A stretch of 33,854 bases of DNA from Desulfobulbus propionicus (lineage in GTDB: Bacteria > Desulfobacterota > Dissulfuribacteria > Dissulfuribacterales > DYLC01), in the NCBI GenBank assembly GCA_020722285.1, contig DYLC01000006.1:1-33854 (forward strand), in the 5' to 3' direction. Below are positions 10,801 through 18,916 of this stretch, piece by piece (within the stretch, counting starts at the first letter, position 1; every line of letters starts with the position of its first letter). The position numbers were made by a program, and so were the translations under genes. The notes beneath the pieces are model-generated. The model saw only the letters and a program-made list of their open reading frames with translations. It did not search any database and was not told the origin of the DNA.

Positions 10801-11980
10801 GGTGGTGGTTGTAACCCCGGATGGCAGGGAAAGAGAGCGCTATCCGGTGGTATATGGCGCTGAGTTGTTGCTGGAAGATGGGGCACAGGTGGAACCTGGC
10901 ACCAGGCTGGCTGAGTGGGATCCATTCAACATCCCGATCCTTACAGAGGTAGGCGGTCTTGTCAAGTATGGGGATCTTATTGAGGGCATGACCATTCAGG
11001 AAAAGGTGGATCAAGTCACGGGCAGGATTACCAGAAAGATAATTCCCCATAAAGGCGCGGATATCACCCCCCGCATCTCCATCAAGGATGAGCGAGGCAA
11101 GACTACGAAGCTGCCATCATCCAAAAACGATGCGCGTTATATTCTGCCTGTGGGCGCAATTGTTGTAGTCAATGAAGGTGATGAGGTGAGGCCTGGAGAA
11201 GTTCTGGCTAAAATGCCTCGTGAGACTGTAAAGACAAAGGACATCACAGGTGGTCTTCCGAGGGTTGCAGAGCTTTTTGAGGTAAGAAAACCCAAGGAAT
11301 ATGCAATTATCTCGGAAATTGATGGCCTTGTTTCGTTTGGAAAGGATCTGAAGGGCAAGAGAAGGGTTATTGTTACCCCTGAGTTTGGAGATCCCAAGGA
11401 ATATCTGATCCCAAAAGGCAAACACATCAACGTCCATGAAGGCGATTATATCAGATCAGGCGAGGCATTGATGGATGGCGTGGTAAATCCCCATGACCTT
11501 TTGAGAATTAAGGGTATCAAGTCCCTTGCCGCCTATCTTGTTAACGAGATACAGCAGGTTTACAGGCTTCAGGGTGTCAAAATAAACGACAAGCATATCG
11601 AGGTAATAGTCAGGCAGATGGTAAAACGTGTCAGGATTACCACTGATGGAGACAGCACATTCATGCTTGGTGAGCAGGTTGAGCAGAGGAAGTTTGAGGA
11701 GGAAAACGACAGACTTTTTGCTGAGGGCAAGACGCCTGCAACTGCGGAGCCCATGCTTCTTGGCATAACGCGCGCATCTCTTGTGACAGACAGTTTCATA
11801 TCGGCAGCCTCTTTTCAGGAGACCACCAAGGTGCTGACAGATGCATCAATCGCGGGCAAGGTTGATGATCTTCGCGGGCTTAAGGAAAATGTTATTATGG
11901 GCCGGCTTATTCCAGCAGGAACTGGCAGGGTTTTCTATGAGATGAAGGAAAAGGCAAGGGCCAGGGAGCAAAGGGCGTGA
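7895..11980 (+). CDS. rpoC: DNA-directed RNA polymerase subunit beta'
   Basis: A 1361-residue beta' subunit. The first zinc site is C70, C72, C85 and C88 (in CLCGKY...CEKCG). The catalytic loop [12 protein letters not shown] at about residues 459-470 holds the three Asp that bind Mg2+. The second zinc region [14 protein letters not shown] lies at about residue 875. Start: AAGGAG (7883-7888) lies six bases before ATG 7895. A TTG immediately upstream (7892) is in frame but too close to that site. The stop overlaps the GTG of the next gene, coupling a methyltransferase to the RNA polymerase operon. Confidence 0.98.
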   Translation: MDELFSFFAKPKDPLNFKLVRIGISSPKNILERSHGEVKQPETINYRTFKPEREGLFCARIFGPVRDYECLCGKYKRMKHRGVICEKCGVEVMQAKVRRERVGHISLASPVAHIWFLKSLPSKIGVLLDMSMRELEKVLYFESCIVLSSDVPEIQPGHVFKDDSLYQNALDNYEGKFTVGMGAEAIQECLRKLDIEGLSSSVREEMSKTRSEYKRKKLGKRLRVVEAFRDSGNKPEWMILDVIPVIPPDLRPLVPLDGGRFATSDLNDLYRRVINRNNRLRRLQELDAPEIIVRNEKRMLQEAVDVLFDNGRRGRVVTGTNKRPLKSLSDMLKGKQGRFRQNLLGKRVDYSGRTVIVVGPELRLYQCGLPKRMAIELFKPFIYNKLEEKGFVTTIKSARKMVEKESPEVWDALDEVVKEYPIMLNRAPTLHRLGIQAFEPVLIEGKAIQLHPMVCSAYNADFDGDQMAVHVPLSVEAQTEARVLMMSTNNVLSPAHGDPVISATQDIVLGIYYMTRERPGVHGIGKVFLSRDEVLMAWHHGDVHLQARIFIRLNGERIETTVGRVILSDILPSEVPFSAINKVMRKKDIASLIDKSYRLAGTKKTILLADKLKNMGYRFASIAAISICIDNMMTPKKKKDILGKAQNDVADVRNQYIEGLITDGERYNKVIDIWRRATDDLAKEMMENIKVEYFPDASGKMVEGQSFNPIFVMADSGARGSQDQIKQLAGMRGLMAKPSGEIIETPIQSNFREGLSVLEYFVSTHGARKGLADTALKTANSGYLTRRLVDVAQDTTINEEDCGTIDGIEMEHLVEGGKIIQRLGDRILGRVALMDIVDPVTGDVLVEANQEITENHVALIEEAGISKVEIRSVLTCRSPFGVCSKCYGRDLSRGRMVALGEAVGIMAAESIGEPGTQLTMRTFHIGGTASGATEQADITARGSGMLRYERVNYVVNPNGRRVVLNRNGEVVVVTPDGRERERYPVVYGAELLLEDGAQVEPGTRLAEWDPFNIPILTEVGGLVKYGDLIEGMTIQEKVDQVTGRITRKIIPHKGADITPRISIKDERGKTTKLPSSKNDARYILPVGAIVVVNEGDEVRPGEVLAKMPRETVKTKDITGGLPRVAELFEVRKPKEYAIISEIDGLVSFGKDLKGKRRVIVTPEFGDPKEYLIPKGKHINVHEGDYIRSGEALMDGVVNPHDLLRIKGIKSLAAYLVNEIQQVYRLQGVKINDKHIEVIVRQMVKRVRITTDGDSTFMLGEQVEQRKFEEENDRLFAEGKTPATAEPMLLGITRASLVTDSFISAASFQETTKVLTDASIAGKVDDLRGLKENVIMGRLIPAGTGRVFYEMKEKARAREQRA

Positions 11981-12708
11981 CAGGTAAAGCAAAAGGGGTG
12001 CCACGAGCAGGCTGCCCTGTTATTGATGACATCCCTGAAGAAGTGCAGTCAATCTATGTCCGGTTGAGAGATAAATATCAACTCGGGTTTGAGCCTCTGA
12101 CTGTGAGGGGCAGACGATTCCGGTTCCTAAATGTGACTGATCTTTCGCCATTTATAGAAGGGAAAAATCCTATGCTTTCACCGTCAGAGTTTCCTTTCTG
12201 GGTAAAAATATGGGAGTCTGCAATGGTTTTGGCCGACTTTCTTGCTCACATCAGCTCAGAGCCACCGAAAAGGGTACTCGAACTCGGGGCAGGCCTTGGG
12301 GTGAGTGGCCTTGTGGCTGCCTCGTATGGACATGAGGTTACCATTACAGATATGGAGGATGAAGTTCTGGATTTTTCACGCATCTCTGCTGCTGTGAATG
12401 GTTGTAAAAATGTAACATTTTCAAGGCTTGACTGGCTTTCCCCTTCGGATACACTTGGTCAGTTTGATTTGATAGTAGGTTCAGAGGTGTTGTTTAGTGA
12501 GAGGTTTTTTCAGCCTCTTTTAAAGGTTTTTGAGCTTTATCTGAAGCCTGATGGCGTAATCTATCTTGCGCATGATGTTCGAAGGCAAAGCCTTGTGAGG
12601 TTTTTTCCTTTGTGCGAGCCGCATTACAAGATTGGAGTGCAGAAGTTCACAATGAAGGCCAAAGGAGAGGCTCTGGAAATACTTTTGACCAGACTTATGA
12701 AAGGATGA
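11977..12708 (+). CDS. Class I SAM-dependent methyltransferase (METTL21/nicotinamide N-methylase-like)
   Basis: A 243-residue protein with a Rossmann methyltransferase fold. Motif I is [12 protein letters not shown] (residues 100-111), the acidic end of strand two is TITDMED (122-128), and [11 protein letters not shown] (163-173) sits at the motif IV position. The stretch [18 protein letters not shown] (72-89) before motif I resembles the segment seen in METTL21/FAM86-type lysine methyltransferases and bacterial 'predicted nicotinamide N-methylases'. The substrate cannot be read from sequence. The GTG start overlaps the rpoC stop (GTGA), so translation is probably coupled to rpoC. A protein target in the transcription or translation machinery is possible but unproven. 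Confidence 0.8.
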   Translation: MTGKAKGVPRAGCPVIDDIPEEVQSIYVRLRDKYQLGFEPLTVRGRRFRFLNVTDLSPFIEGKNPMLSPSEFPFWVKIWESAMVLADFLAHISSEPPKRVLELGAGLGVSGLVAASYGHEVTITDMEDEVLDFSRISAAVNGCKNVTFSRLDWLSPSDTLGQFDLIVGSEVLFSERFFQPLLKVFELYLKPDGVIYLAHDVRRQSLVRFFPLCEPHYKIGVQKFTMKAKGEALEILLTRLMKG

Positions 12709-12713
12709 GATGC

Positions 12714-13391
12714 ATGTTGTATAAAATCTTGCTGATTGTATGTATTGTGTCCGTTGAGGCAGGGGTCTGTTTTGCTGGCAGAAGTGATGTGGCGGACAGG
12801 GTTGCCATTGCCAATGGAGTCTTGAAGGACATGATGTCGCTTAATGAGGCGATTCCACAGGAATTGCTTGAGGTATGTTCAGGAATTGCAATCTTTCCAA
12901 ATACCTTCAAGGCTGGTTTTATTGTTGGTGTAAATTACGGCAAGGGAGTCTTTGTTGCCAAGGATCCAGTGACTGGAAAGTGGCATGGGCCAGTGTTTCT
13001 GACTATTGGCGGAGGCAGTTTTGGCTGGCAGATAGGCGCTCAGGTTACAGATTTCGTGCTTGTTGTGATGAATCAGCGGGGGGTATCTGCCTTCATGAAG
13101 GATAATGTCACACTTGGAGGGGACCTCTCTGTAGCTGTAGGGCCAGTGGGGCGCAAGATGACGGCTTCAACAGACATTGCCTTGTCTTCTGAGGTTTATT
13201 CTTATTCCCGAACAAGGGGATTTTTTGCGGGAGTTTCTCTCACCGGCGCATATCTTCACAATGACTATGAGTCAAATGAGCTTTTTTACCAGAAGGCGAT
13301 GCTTCCCAGGGAGATATTAAACGGCAAGATTCTGGAGCAGCCCAAAGAAGTTGAACAACTGCTTGCTTCCCTGGATAAGTGCTGTAAGTAG
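12714..13391 (+). CDS. Exported SYLF (Ysc84-like) domain protein
   Basis: Starts MLYKILLIVCIVSVEAGVCFA, a clear signal peptide, with likely cleavage before GRSD. The rest is a SYLF/Ysc84 domain, recognised by GIAIFPNTFKAGFIVG, GPVFLTIGGGSFGWQIGAQ, DFVLVVMNQRGVSAF and a C-terminal SRTRGFFAGVSLTGAYL. SYLF domains bind lipids, and bacterial members are periplasmic or envelope-associated with unclear roles. ATG 12714 is chosen because AAGG at 12701-12704 is well spaced. An in-frame ATG at 12705 overlaps the methyltransferase stop and is the alternative. The next gene starts three bases after its stop. Confidence 0.82.
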   Translation: MLYKILLIVCIVSVEAGVCFAGRSDVADRVAIANGVLKDMMSLNEAIPQELLEVCSGIAIFPNTFKAGFIVGVNYGKGVFVAKDPVTGKWHGPVFLTIGGGSFGWQIGAQVTDFVLVVMNQRGVSAFMKDNVTLGGDLSVAVGPVGRKMTASTDIALSSEVYSYSRTRGFFAGVSLTGAYLHNDYESNELFYQKAMLPREILNGKILEQPKEVEQLLASLDKCCK

Positions 13392-13394
13392 CTG

Positions 13395-14021
13395 ATGTGG
13401 GTTACATTGATTGCTGCCTCCACCCTTTGTGGCAGGATATCACCTGACATAAAAGGTAGCAATCTTGACAGGCAGCACCTTGAGCAGATGCGCATGGCAA
13501 CCGGCGCAGGTCTGATGGGGGCAGCCACGCTAAGGATCGACGATCCCGAGATGAGGGCTGTTGGTGGCGTGTTACCGCCAGAAAGAATCCGCTCGGTAAT
13601 CACGACCTCGCAAACCCTTCCTTTTCACAAAAGATTTTTTTCATCAAACCCTTTTCCTGTAGTTTTTACATCTGAATTATCTGTTGCTGCTTTAAAGCAG
13701 CAATCGCCACCCGGTGTGGAAGTAGTTGCCGTGCCTTTTTTTGCCAAAGGGCTTCTTTCACTCCAGCATGTGCTTGAATGGCTGGAACAAAAAGGGGTTC
13801 ACTCTGTTTTGATTGAGGGTGGCGGCAGGCTTAATTATGCCGCTTTTTCTCAGCAGATTATAGATGATATATATCTTACGGTAATCCCACGGATAGAAGG
13901 CGGTGTGAATGGCGCAATGTTTTTGGCAGGAGAAAAAGGCCTTGCCCAGGCATTAAGGCTTGTTAATTGTCTTTCCCTTGAGACAGGCGAGGTAATCCTG
14001 CATTATGAGGTGCTAAAATGA
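13395..14021 (+). CDS. RibD C-terminal domain-like (DHFR-fold) reductase
   Basis: A 208-residue protein resembling the stand-alone reductase domain of RibD (5-amino-6-ribosylamino uracil phosphate reductase). It starts with a strand, MWVTLIAASTLCGRISPD. ATGAGLMGAATLRIDDPEMR fits the NADPH-binding region. VHSVLIEGGGRLNYAAF is the characteristic late glycine motif, followed by DDIYLTVIPRIEGG. The Asp of the usual S-x-D-G-x-I segment is replaced (STLCGRIS), so the exact substrate may differ from the riboflavin intermediate. No deaminase domain is fused and no other rib gene is adjacent. It overlaps the next gene by four bases (ATGA), so the two are coupled. Confidence 0.75.
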   Translation: MWVTLIAASTLCGRISPDIKGSNLDRQHLEQMRMATGAGLMGAATLRIDDPEMRAVGGVLPPERIRSVITTSQTLPFHKRFFSSNPFPVVFTSELSVAALKQQSPPGVEVVAVPFFAKGLLSLQHVLEWLEQKGVHSVLIEGGGRLNYAAFSQQIIDDIYLTVIPRIEGGVNGAMFLAGEKGLAQALRLVNCLSLETGEVILHYEVLK

Positions 14022-14623
14022 ATGAGCAGTGTCCTGACAAGAAATCCAGCCAGGAGAGGCTTGCACGCTTTGCGCGTTTTTTGTTTGAGGGTGCTATACT
14101 CAAAAAGACCTGGCGCACAGGGTATGCCTTTTTAGGTCAGGGCAGGGAGTCTGTGGCAGAGCATACCTTTGGCATGATGCTCATTGCCATGATCCTTGCG
14201 AGGCTTTGCCCTGAGGTTGACGAGTTGAAATTGCTCAAGTTGTGTCTCTTGCACGATATGCCTGAGGCGCGTACGGGTGATGCAAACGCAGTACACAAGC
14301 GTTACATTGTCCGGGATGAGGAGAGAGCGGTTTTGGACATGGTGCGGGGGCTTGAAGGCGGTCAGTTGATAGAACGGCTTATTCATGAGTTTAACGATGG
14401 AAAAAGCCTTGAAGCCAGGCTTGCGCGGGATGCTGACCAGCTTGACATGATTCTTTCCCTGAAAACTCATTCAGACACAGGCAGTGATGATGCTGTGATC
14501 TGGATGCCTTATGTGAAGCGTCGCCTTGTGACGCAGGAGGCAAAGGCGCTGGCTGATGCTGTTCTTGCTGAGCATTGGTCATGCTGGTGGATGAGTGAGC
14601 TTTTGGGCGAGTGTGGTGGGTAG
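14018..14623 (+). CDS. HD-domain phosphohydrolase (YfbR/HDDC2-like)
   Basis: A 201-residue HD-superfamily protein. The metal-binding residues are visible: H49 in SVAEHTFGMM, H79-D80 in CLLHDMPEARTGD, and D138/D140 in RDADQLD. The pattern and size match the YfbR/HDDC2 group, known as 5'-deoxynucleotidases acting on nucleoside monophosphates. Substrate here is inferred from family only. The ATG overlaps the stop of the reductase-like gene. It is the last gene of the run that begins before rpoC. No clear terminator follows; a dispersed repeat lies in the gap behind it. Confidence 0.8.
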   Translation: MNEQCPDKKSSQERLARFARFLFEGAILKKTWRTGYAFLGQGRESVAEHTFGMMLIAMILARLCPEVDELKLLKLCLLHDMPEARTGDANAVHKRYIVRDEERAVLDMVRGLEGGQLIERLIHEFNDGKSLEARLARDADQLDMILSLKTHSDTGSDDAVIWMPYVKRRLVTQEAKALADAVLAEHWSCWWMSELLGECGG

Positions 14624-14650
14624 TCCGAAAAACTTTTTAGTTTCGATTTG

Positions 14651-14790
14651 GTGCTAAAGTTGATAGTATCGCAAAAAAAGTCGCCAACTGCCCAACTACT
14701 GCTATATTGTGCTACATCCTTTGTCTTTACGGCGTACAGGAATTACGCCTCATTCATCAGGATTTGTGTGCCTTGCATTTGACGATTTTT
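14651..14790. repeat. Dispersed intergenic repeat, copy A
   Basis: A non-coding stretch related to 24047-24190. Bases 14683-14713 are identical to 24081-24111 over 31 positions, and similarity continues on both sides with scattered changes (for example the shared GGCGTACAGGAA). Its ends form an imperfect inverted repeat: AAAAAAAGTCGCCAACTGC at 14673-14691 against GCATTTGACGATTTTT at 14775-14790. This fills most of the 331-base gap between the HD gene and the arsR-type gene. Size and end symmetry suggest a MITE or REP-like element; no protein is encoded. Confidence 0.75.
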
Positions 14791-14885
14791 GATTAGCCAT
14801 CGTGTAGATTTTTTATGAGACCATAAAAGTTAATTACGAGCGATAGTTGATTTTTGTATTGGTTATTGGCAAAAGCTATTTTGGC

Positions 14886-14918
14886 TTGACAGATGAAGAT
14901 GGTTGCATAATAATGCAA
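14886..14918 (+). promoter_or_regulatory. Promoter with palindromic operator for the arsR-type gene
   Basis: A TTGACA at 14886-14891 is followed after 17 bases by AATAAT at 14909-14914, a strong sigma70-type match. Lying across the -10 is a perfect inverted repeat TTGCAT-AATA-ATGCAA (14903-14918). ArsR-family repressors bind such short AT-rich palindromes and block RNA polymerase. The placement suggests autoregulation and control of the cytochrome genes behind it. Confidence 0.65.
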
Positions 14919-14975
14919 TTATCGAATTAAGCAAATAGCTAAGTAATTGGTGCCATGATGAGGTGTTTTTGTAAT

Positions 14976-15308
14976 ATGGATATATTTGCGCTTCATGCTG
15001 AGTTTTGTGCAATTTTTTCCTCTGAAATCAGGCTTCGCATCATGTGGGCGTTGGGGGATGGGGAAAAAACGGTAACAGACCTTGCCAATGAGCTTGGAAT
15101 CAGCATTTCTAACACATCTCAGCATCTTGCAATAATGAGAAGTCGTGGGGCAGTGGAGACGCGGCGGGAAGGAAGAACGATTTTTTATCGGATAGCTAAT
15201 TTCAAATTTTTTCAAGGAGCAAGCCTGATACGAGAGGGATTGCTGGAAGAGTTTATGAAAAAAAGTCAGATGTCGGTTCAGAGTGAAATATATCTGTCCG
15301 CTGTGTAA
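14976..15308 (+). CDS. ArsR/SmtB-family transcriptional regulator
   Basis: A 110-residue winged-helix protein. It begins MDIFALHAEFCAIFSSEIRL, the usual start of ArsR proteins. The recognition helix region is VTDLANELGISISNTSQHLA and the wing is GAVETRREGRTIFYRI. The metal-binding ELCVCD motif of ArsR/SmtB is absent. Only one Cys (C11) remains, so the two-Cys sulfide sensing of SqrR/BigR is not evident either, and the ligand is unknown. ATG 14976 is chosen because GAGGTG at 14960-14965 is well placed. In-frame ATGs at 14955 and 14958 would add MMRCFCN and two cysteines. The octaheme gene starts 12 bases after the stop, on the same strand, so it probably regulates that operon. Confidence 0.82.
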   Translation: MDIFALHAEFCAIFSSEIRLRIMWALGDGEKTVTDLANELGISISNTSQHLAIMRSRGAVETRREGRTIFYRIANFKFFQGASLIREGLLEEFMKKSQMSVQSEIYLSAV

Positions 15309-15320
15309 AAGGAGGAAAAT

Positions 15321-16898
15321 ATGCCAAAAATACGTTTGTTAGCAGGGCTATACGCCTGTGGTTTTGCTGGCCTGGCATCAACTTCCTGGGCTTTGGTCCA
15401 TGAGATAAAGTCAGAACAGGCAGCGCTGCTGACTACCGCAGATCACAGGAAGTTTCAGGCTCTCAATCAGGAGTTTCAATCAGGGCCGGAGGTGACTAAG
15501 GCATGCCTGAGCTGTCACACAGAGGCAGCCAAGCAGGTGCATAAATCAATACACTGGAGCTGGCAGTGGGAAAAGGCAGGAGGTCTGGGCAAAAAAAACG
15601 CTGTCAATAACTTCTGAGTGGCTGTTACCTCCAACTGGTGCAGGTGCACCAGCTGCCACGCTGGCTATGGCTGGAAGGATGCGGAATTTGATTTTTCCTC
15701 ACAGGAGAACGTGGACTGCTTAGTATGCCACGACAGCACAGGAAAATACAAGAAATTTCCAACTGACTGCGGACACCCCGCCTATGAAGAGAAAAAATTT
15801 ATGGACAAGGTGTTTCCAAAACTTGATCTCAAGGAAATAGCCCAGAATGTCTCAAATCCTGACCGCCGAAACTGTGGTGCTTGTCATTTTTTCGGCGGAG
15901 GAGGAAATGGAGTGAAGCATGGAGACCTTGACACCTCGCTTCTGGCCCCATCCAAGGCGCTGGATGTCCACATGGACAAGGCTGGCCTGAACTACTCATG
16001 CGGCAAATGCCACACCACTGAGGCGCATCACATCGAGGGCAGACATTACAGCGACCCTGCCTCAAACGATCACAACTCTGCAATGCCAAAAGACAACCGC
16101 AACAGAATAGCCTGTGAATCCTGTCACTCGGCAACTCCTCATAAAAATAACGAAAAGCTCAACCACCATACTGACAAAGTGGCATGTCAGACCTGCCATA
16201 TCCCTGCATTTGCAAGGGAAAACCCAACGGTCATGTGGTGGGACTGGTCAAAGGCAGGTAAAAAAGCAGAAGATGGAAAGCCTGTCAAGAGTAAGAATGA
16301 ACAAACAGGCGTAGAATACACTACTATGAAAGGCGAACAGCACTGGAAAAAGAATCAATCCCCTGACTATTACTGGTACAACGGCAGCATGACTTACATC
16401 AAGGCAGGAGACAGGATTGCATTAACTGCTCCTGTAAAGCTTTCAGTCCCTGCTGGCGGTCAAAATGATCCGAATTCCAGGATTGCTCCATTTAAAATAC
16501 ACAAAGGCATCCAGCCTGTTGATGAGAAAAATCAGACCATCCTCATCCCAAAACTCTTTGGAAAACCCGGTTCAGGCGCATACTGGGCCGATTATGACTG
16601 GCAAAAGGCCGGGGAGATCGGCATGGCTGCGGCAGGACTTCCATTTTCCGGCCATGTGGGATTCGCAGAGACCTGGACGTTCTGGCCCATAAACCACATG
16701 GTAGCGCCAAAGGAACAGTCTCTGAAATGTGACGCCTGCCACAGCGGCGTGGGGCGTCTCAAAGACCTTGGTGGCTTCTATATGCCTGGCAGGGACAAAA
16801 GCAGGGTTATTGACATGATAGGTTGGGGCCTTGTGGGACTTTATGGCATAGGAGCTGGACTTCACGGCATCTTGCGGCTTTTTAAGACAAAAAAATAG
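15321..16898 (+). CDS. Octaheme c-type cytochrome, tetrathionate reductase family, with in-frame TGA read as selenocysteine
   Basis: Two frames (15321-15614 and 15618-16898) lie in the same phase, separated only by TGA at 15615-15617. Read through, they give 525 residues. There is a signal peptide (MPKIRLLAGLYACGFAGLAS, cut after SWA) and eight CxxCH heme sites at C62, C109, C133, C185, C227, C265, C289 and C470. One C-terminal membrane helix lies at about residues 497-519. The first part has only heme 1; the second lacks any signal peptide, so neither works alone. The TGA falls in AVNNF-*-VAVTSN, where I recall Cys (NNFC) in the family, near the catalytic heme. A SECIS-like hairpin follows. 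Family members reduce tetrathionate, and related sulfur or nitrogen compounds in vitro. AGGAGG precedes the ATG. Alternative: a recent nonsense mutation. Confidence 0.85.
15615..15659 (+). promoter_or_regulatory. Bacterial SECIS element directing selenocysteine at TGA 15615
   Basis: Directly after the TGA, bases 15618-15622 (GTGGC) pair with 15655-15659 (GCCAC). Above an asymmetric internal loop, a perfect 7-bp stem CTGGTGC (15635-15641) with GCACCAG (15646-15652) closes the loop AGGT (15642-15645). There are 24 bases between the TGA and the loop, and G is the second loop base, within the known limits for SelB-binding hairpins. The tip closely resembles the E. coli fdhF hairpin as I remember it (TTGCAGGTCTGCA). 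The fold is read by eye, not computed. Confidence 0.83.
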
Positions 16899-16908
16899 GA
16901 GAAATGCC

Positions 16909-17502
16909 ATGCAAAGGATATATCTTTACTCCAGATTTGAAAGATTCTGGCACTGGTCCCAGGCTGCTCTCATTATTCTTCTAATCCTGAGCGGCTTTGA
17001 GATACACGGGACATGGAACATATGGGGCTTTGAAAAAGCCCACAGCCTGCATGTAATCAGCGCATGGGGGCTGACAGGCCTTGTGGCATTTGCCATATTT
17101 TGGCACTTCACTACTGGTGAGTGGAGGCAATACATCCCTACCTTTGAAAAACTCAAAGAGATGATCTCCTATTACACTGGTGGCATTTTTAAAGGCGAAC
17201 CCCACCCGTTTGAAAAGACCAAGGATAAAAAACTGAATCCGCTTCAAAGATGGGCTTATTTCAAGCTCAAGGTCATCCTGTTTCCTCTCCAGTTCATAAG
17301 CGGCTTTTTATTCCTGTATTACAATGACTGGAAGACGTTAGGCATAGACTTAACCCTTGAACCAGTGGCCTTGCTACATACCCTTGGCGGCTTTGCCTTT
17401 CTGGCGTTTCTGGTAATACATGCATATCTCACCACCACAGGCCATACACTTTTCAGCCATATAAAGGCCATGATAACAGGCTGGGAGACGACAGGCAGTT
17501 AA
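16909..17502 (+). CDS. Membrane cytochrome b (b561/b6-type) electron-transfer subunit
   Basis: A 197-residue protein with about four membrane helices and a paired-His pattern typical of small di-heme cytochromes b: RFWHWSQ near the start, HSLHVISAWG, FWHFTTGEW, and HTLGGFAFLAFLVIHAYL near the end. Such proteins pass electrons from membrane quinol to periplasmic partners. It starts 10 bases after the octaheme stop with GGAG upstream, so the two form an operon and probably a membrane-bound quinol-to-octaheme complex (inference). Its stop codon overlaps the stop of the opposing gene within TTAA at 17499-17502. Confidence 0.82.
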   Translation: MQRIYLYSRFERFWHWSQAALIILLILSGFEIHGTWNIWGFEKAHSLHVISAWGLTGLVAFAIFWHFTTGEWRQYIPTFEKLKEMISYYTGGIFKGEPHPFEKTKDKKLNPLQRWAYFKLKVILFPLQFISGFLFLYYNDWKTLGIDLTLEPVALLHTLGGFAFLAFLVIHAYLTTTGHTLFSHIKAMITGWETTGS

Positions 17503-18911
17503 ATTGGAAAAGTTTCACCATAGCCTGGCACTGTTACCTCTGTTTGAGGCAGAGCTGTTTGTATAGCATGCTTCAGGGATTTCAGGGCGTCAGGCTCTCC
17601 ATGAACTAGAAATACTTTTTTGGGCATAGCTTTTTTAGCAAATTCTACTAAATGATGCCTGTCAGCATGTGCTGAAAAGCCGTTGATTGTATAGATTTTT
17701 GCCTTAACCGCAACCTCTTCTCCAAAGATTTTGACAGGGTTTTCGCCATCGACTATCCTGCGGCCAAGGCTTCCCTGTGTCTGAAATCCAACAATTATAA
17801 GAGTGGTGTTTTCTCGCCATAGAAGGTGTTTGAGGTGGTGTTTGATGCGTCCGCCTGTCATCATTCCGCTGCCTGCAAGTATGATCTTTGGCCCAGTGAA
17901 ATTGTGAATCGCCCTTGATTCATCGATGGTTTCACTTAATATTAAACCCGGAAAAATGAATGGGGATGAGCGTTCTGTAAGTTGAACTTGTAATTTTGGG
18001 TCGCAAAAGGCACAGTGAGTATGGTAAAGTCTCGTGATGTTTATGGCCAAAGGACTGTTGAGGAATACTGGAATGTTCCTTGCAATTTTGCCTGTCTTTT
18101 TCAATAGGCCGATATGATACAGTATTTCCTGTGCCCTTTCAAGGGCAAAGGTAGGTATTAGCACAGATCCTTTCTTTTTAAGGGTGTGTACTATTGCCTC
18201 TTCAAACTCTAATACAGACTCTGCATAGCTTTTGTGCTCTCGATTTCCATAGGTTGATTCCATCACAAGCACATCAACTGACTGATTGGGTGAGGAAGGA
18301 TTTTTCACTACAGGTCTGTCTCCATCTCCGAGGTCGCCTGTGTAAAGCAGTTGTTTCACCCCCATGCCATCGCGCCCCTGATATTCTATGAAGGTTTGCG
18401 CTGAACCGAGTATGTGGCCTGCTTCGGAAAAGTGAAAAGAAAGGCGCACATCTTCTGACAGGGAAATAGGCGTGTCATATCCAACTGGCATGTCAAAAAA
18501 ATCCATGGAATAATAGACGTCTTCGGTGGAATATAGTGGCGCTGAGACCTCTATGCCTTTTCTTGCAAGCCTTCTTTTTTTCCAGTCGAACTCTTCCTTG
18601 TGAAGATGAGCAGCGTCGAGCAGAATGAGTCTTGCGATGTCTTTAGTGGGAGGCGTTGAGTAGATGTGTCCATGAAAACCATTTTTTACAAGTACAGGTA
18701 TCCTGCCACAGTGGTCAAGATGACCGTGGCTTAAAATAAGACCGTCCACCGCCTCAGCCCTGAAGGGAAAAGGTGCATAGTTTTGGCTTTCAACCTCCCA
18801 CTGTCCCTGAAACATGCCGCAGTCAAGGAGAAATGCTTTATGGTTGTTTTCAAAAAGGTGGCATGAACCTGTCACACCACCTGTCGCTCCATGAAAGGTT
18901 ATTGTAGTCAT
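17499..18911 (-). CDS. Metallo-beta-lactamase/beta-CASP ribonuclease-like protein
   Basis: A 470-residue protein with a full MBL-beta-CASP layout. The metal motif H62-G-H64-L-D66-H67 lies in LILSHGHLDHCGRIP, followed by EAGHILGSA and YTGDLGDGDRPV. VDVLVMESTYGNREH opens the beta-CASP insert, and GFSAHADRHHL and VFLVHGEPDAL are the late His motifs. The family includes CPSF73-like RNA endonucleases widespread in archaea and bacteria; RNA processing is the expected role, with target unknown. It starts five bases after the DUF6515/SH3 gene on the same strand and converges on the cytochrome b gene. No terminator separates the converging genes. Confidence 0.88.
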   Translation of the reverse strand: MTTITFHGATGGVTGSCHLFENNHKAFLLDCGMFQGQWEVESQNYAPFPFRAEAVDGLILSHGHLDHCGRIPVLVKNGFHGHIYSTPPTKDIARLILLDAAHLHKEEFDWKKRRLARKGIEVSAPLYSTEDVYYSMDFFDMPVGYDTPISLSEDVRLSFHFSEAGHILGSAQTFIEYQGRDGMGVKQLLYTGDLGDGDRPVVKNPSSPNQSVDVLVMESTYGNREHKSYAESVLEFEEAIVHTLKKKGSVLIPTFALERAQEILYHIGLLKKTGKIARNIPVFLNSPLAINITRLYHTHCAFCDPKLQVQLTERSSPFIFPGLILSETIDESRAIHNFTGPKIILAGSGMMTGGRIKHHLKHLLWRENTTLIIVGFQTQGSLGRRIVDGENPVKIFGEEVAVKAKIYTINGFSAHADRHHLVEFAKKAMPKKVFLVHGEPDALKSLKHAIQTALPQTEVTVPGYGETFPI

Positions 18912-18916
18912 TTTTT

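Noticed and set aside
15615-15617. Reading the octaheme cytochrome as a pseudogene with a nonsense mutation, or as two separate genes
   Set aside because: The frame is intact for 426 codons after the TGA with all heme sites preserved. The second part has no signal peptide or ribosome-binding site of its own, and a SECIS-like hairpin follows at the correct distance. A nonsense mutation remains possible but is less likely.
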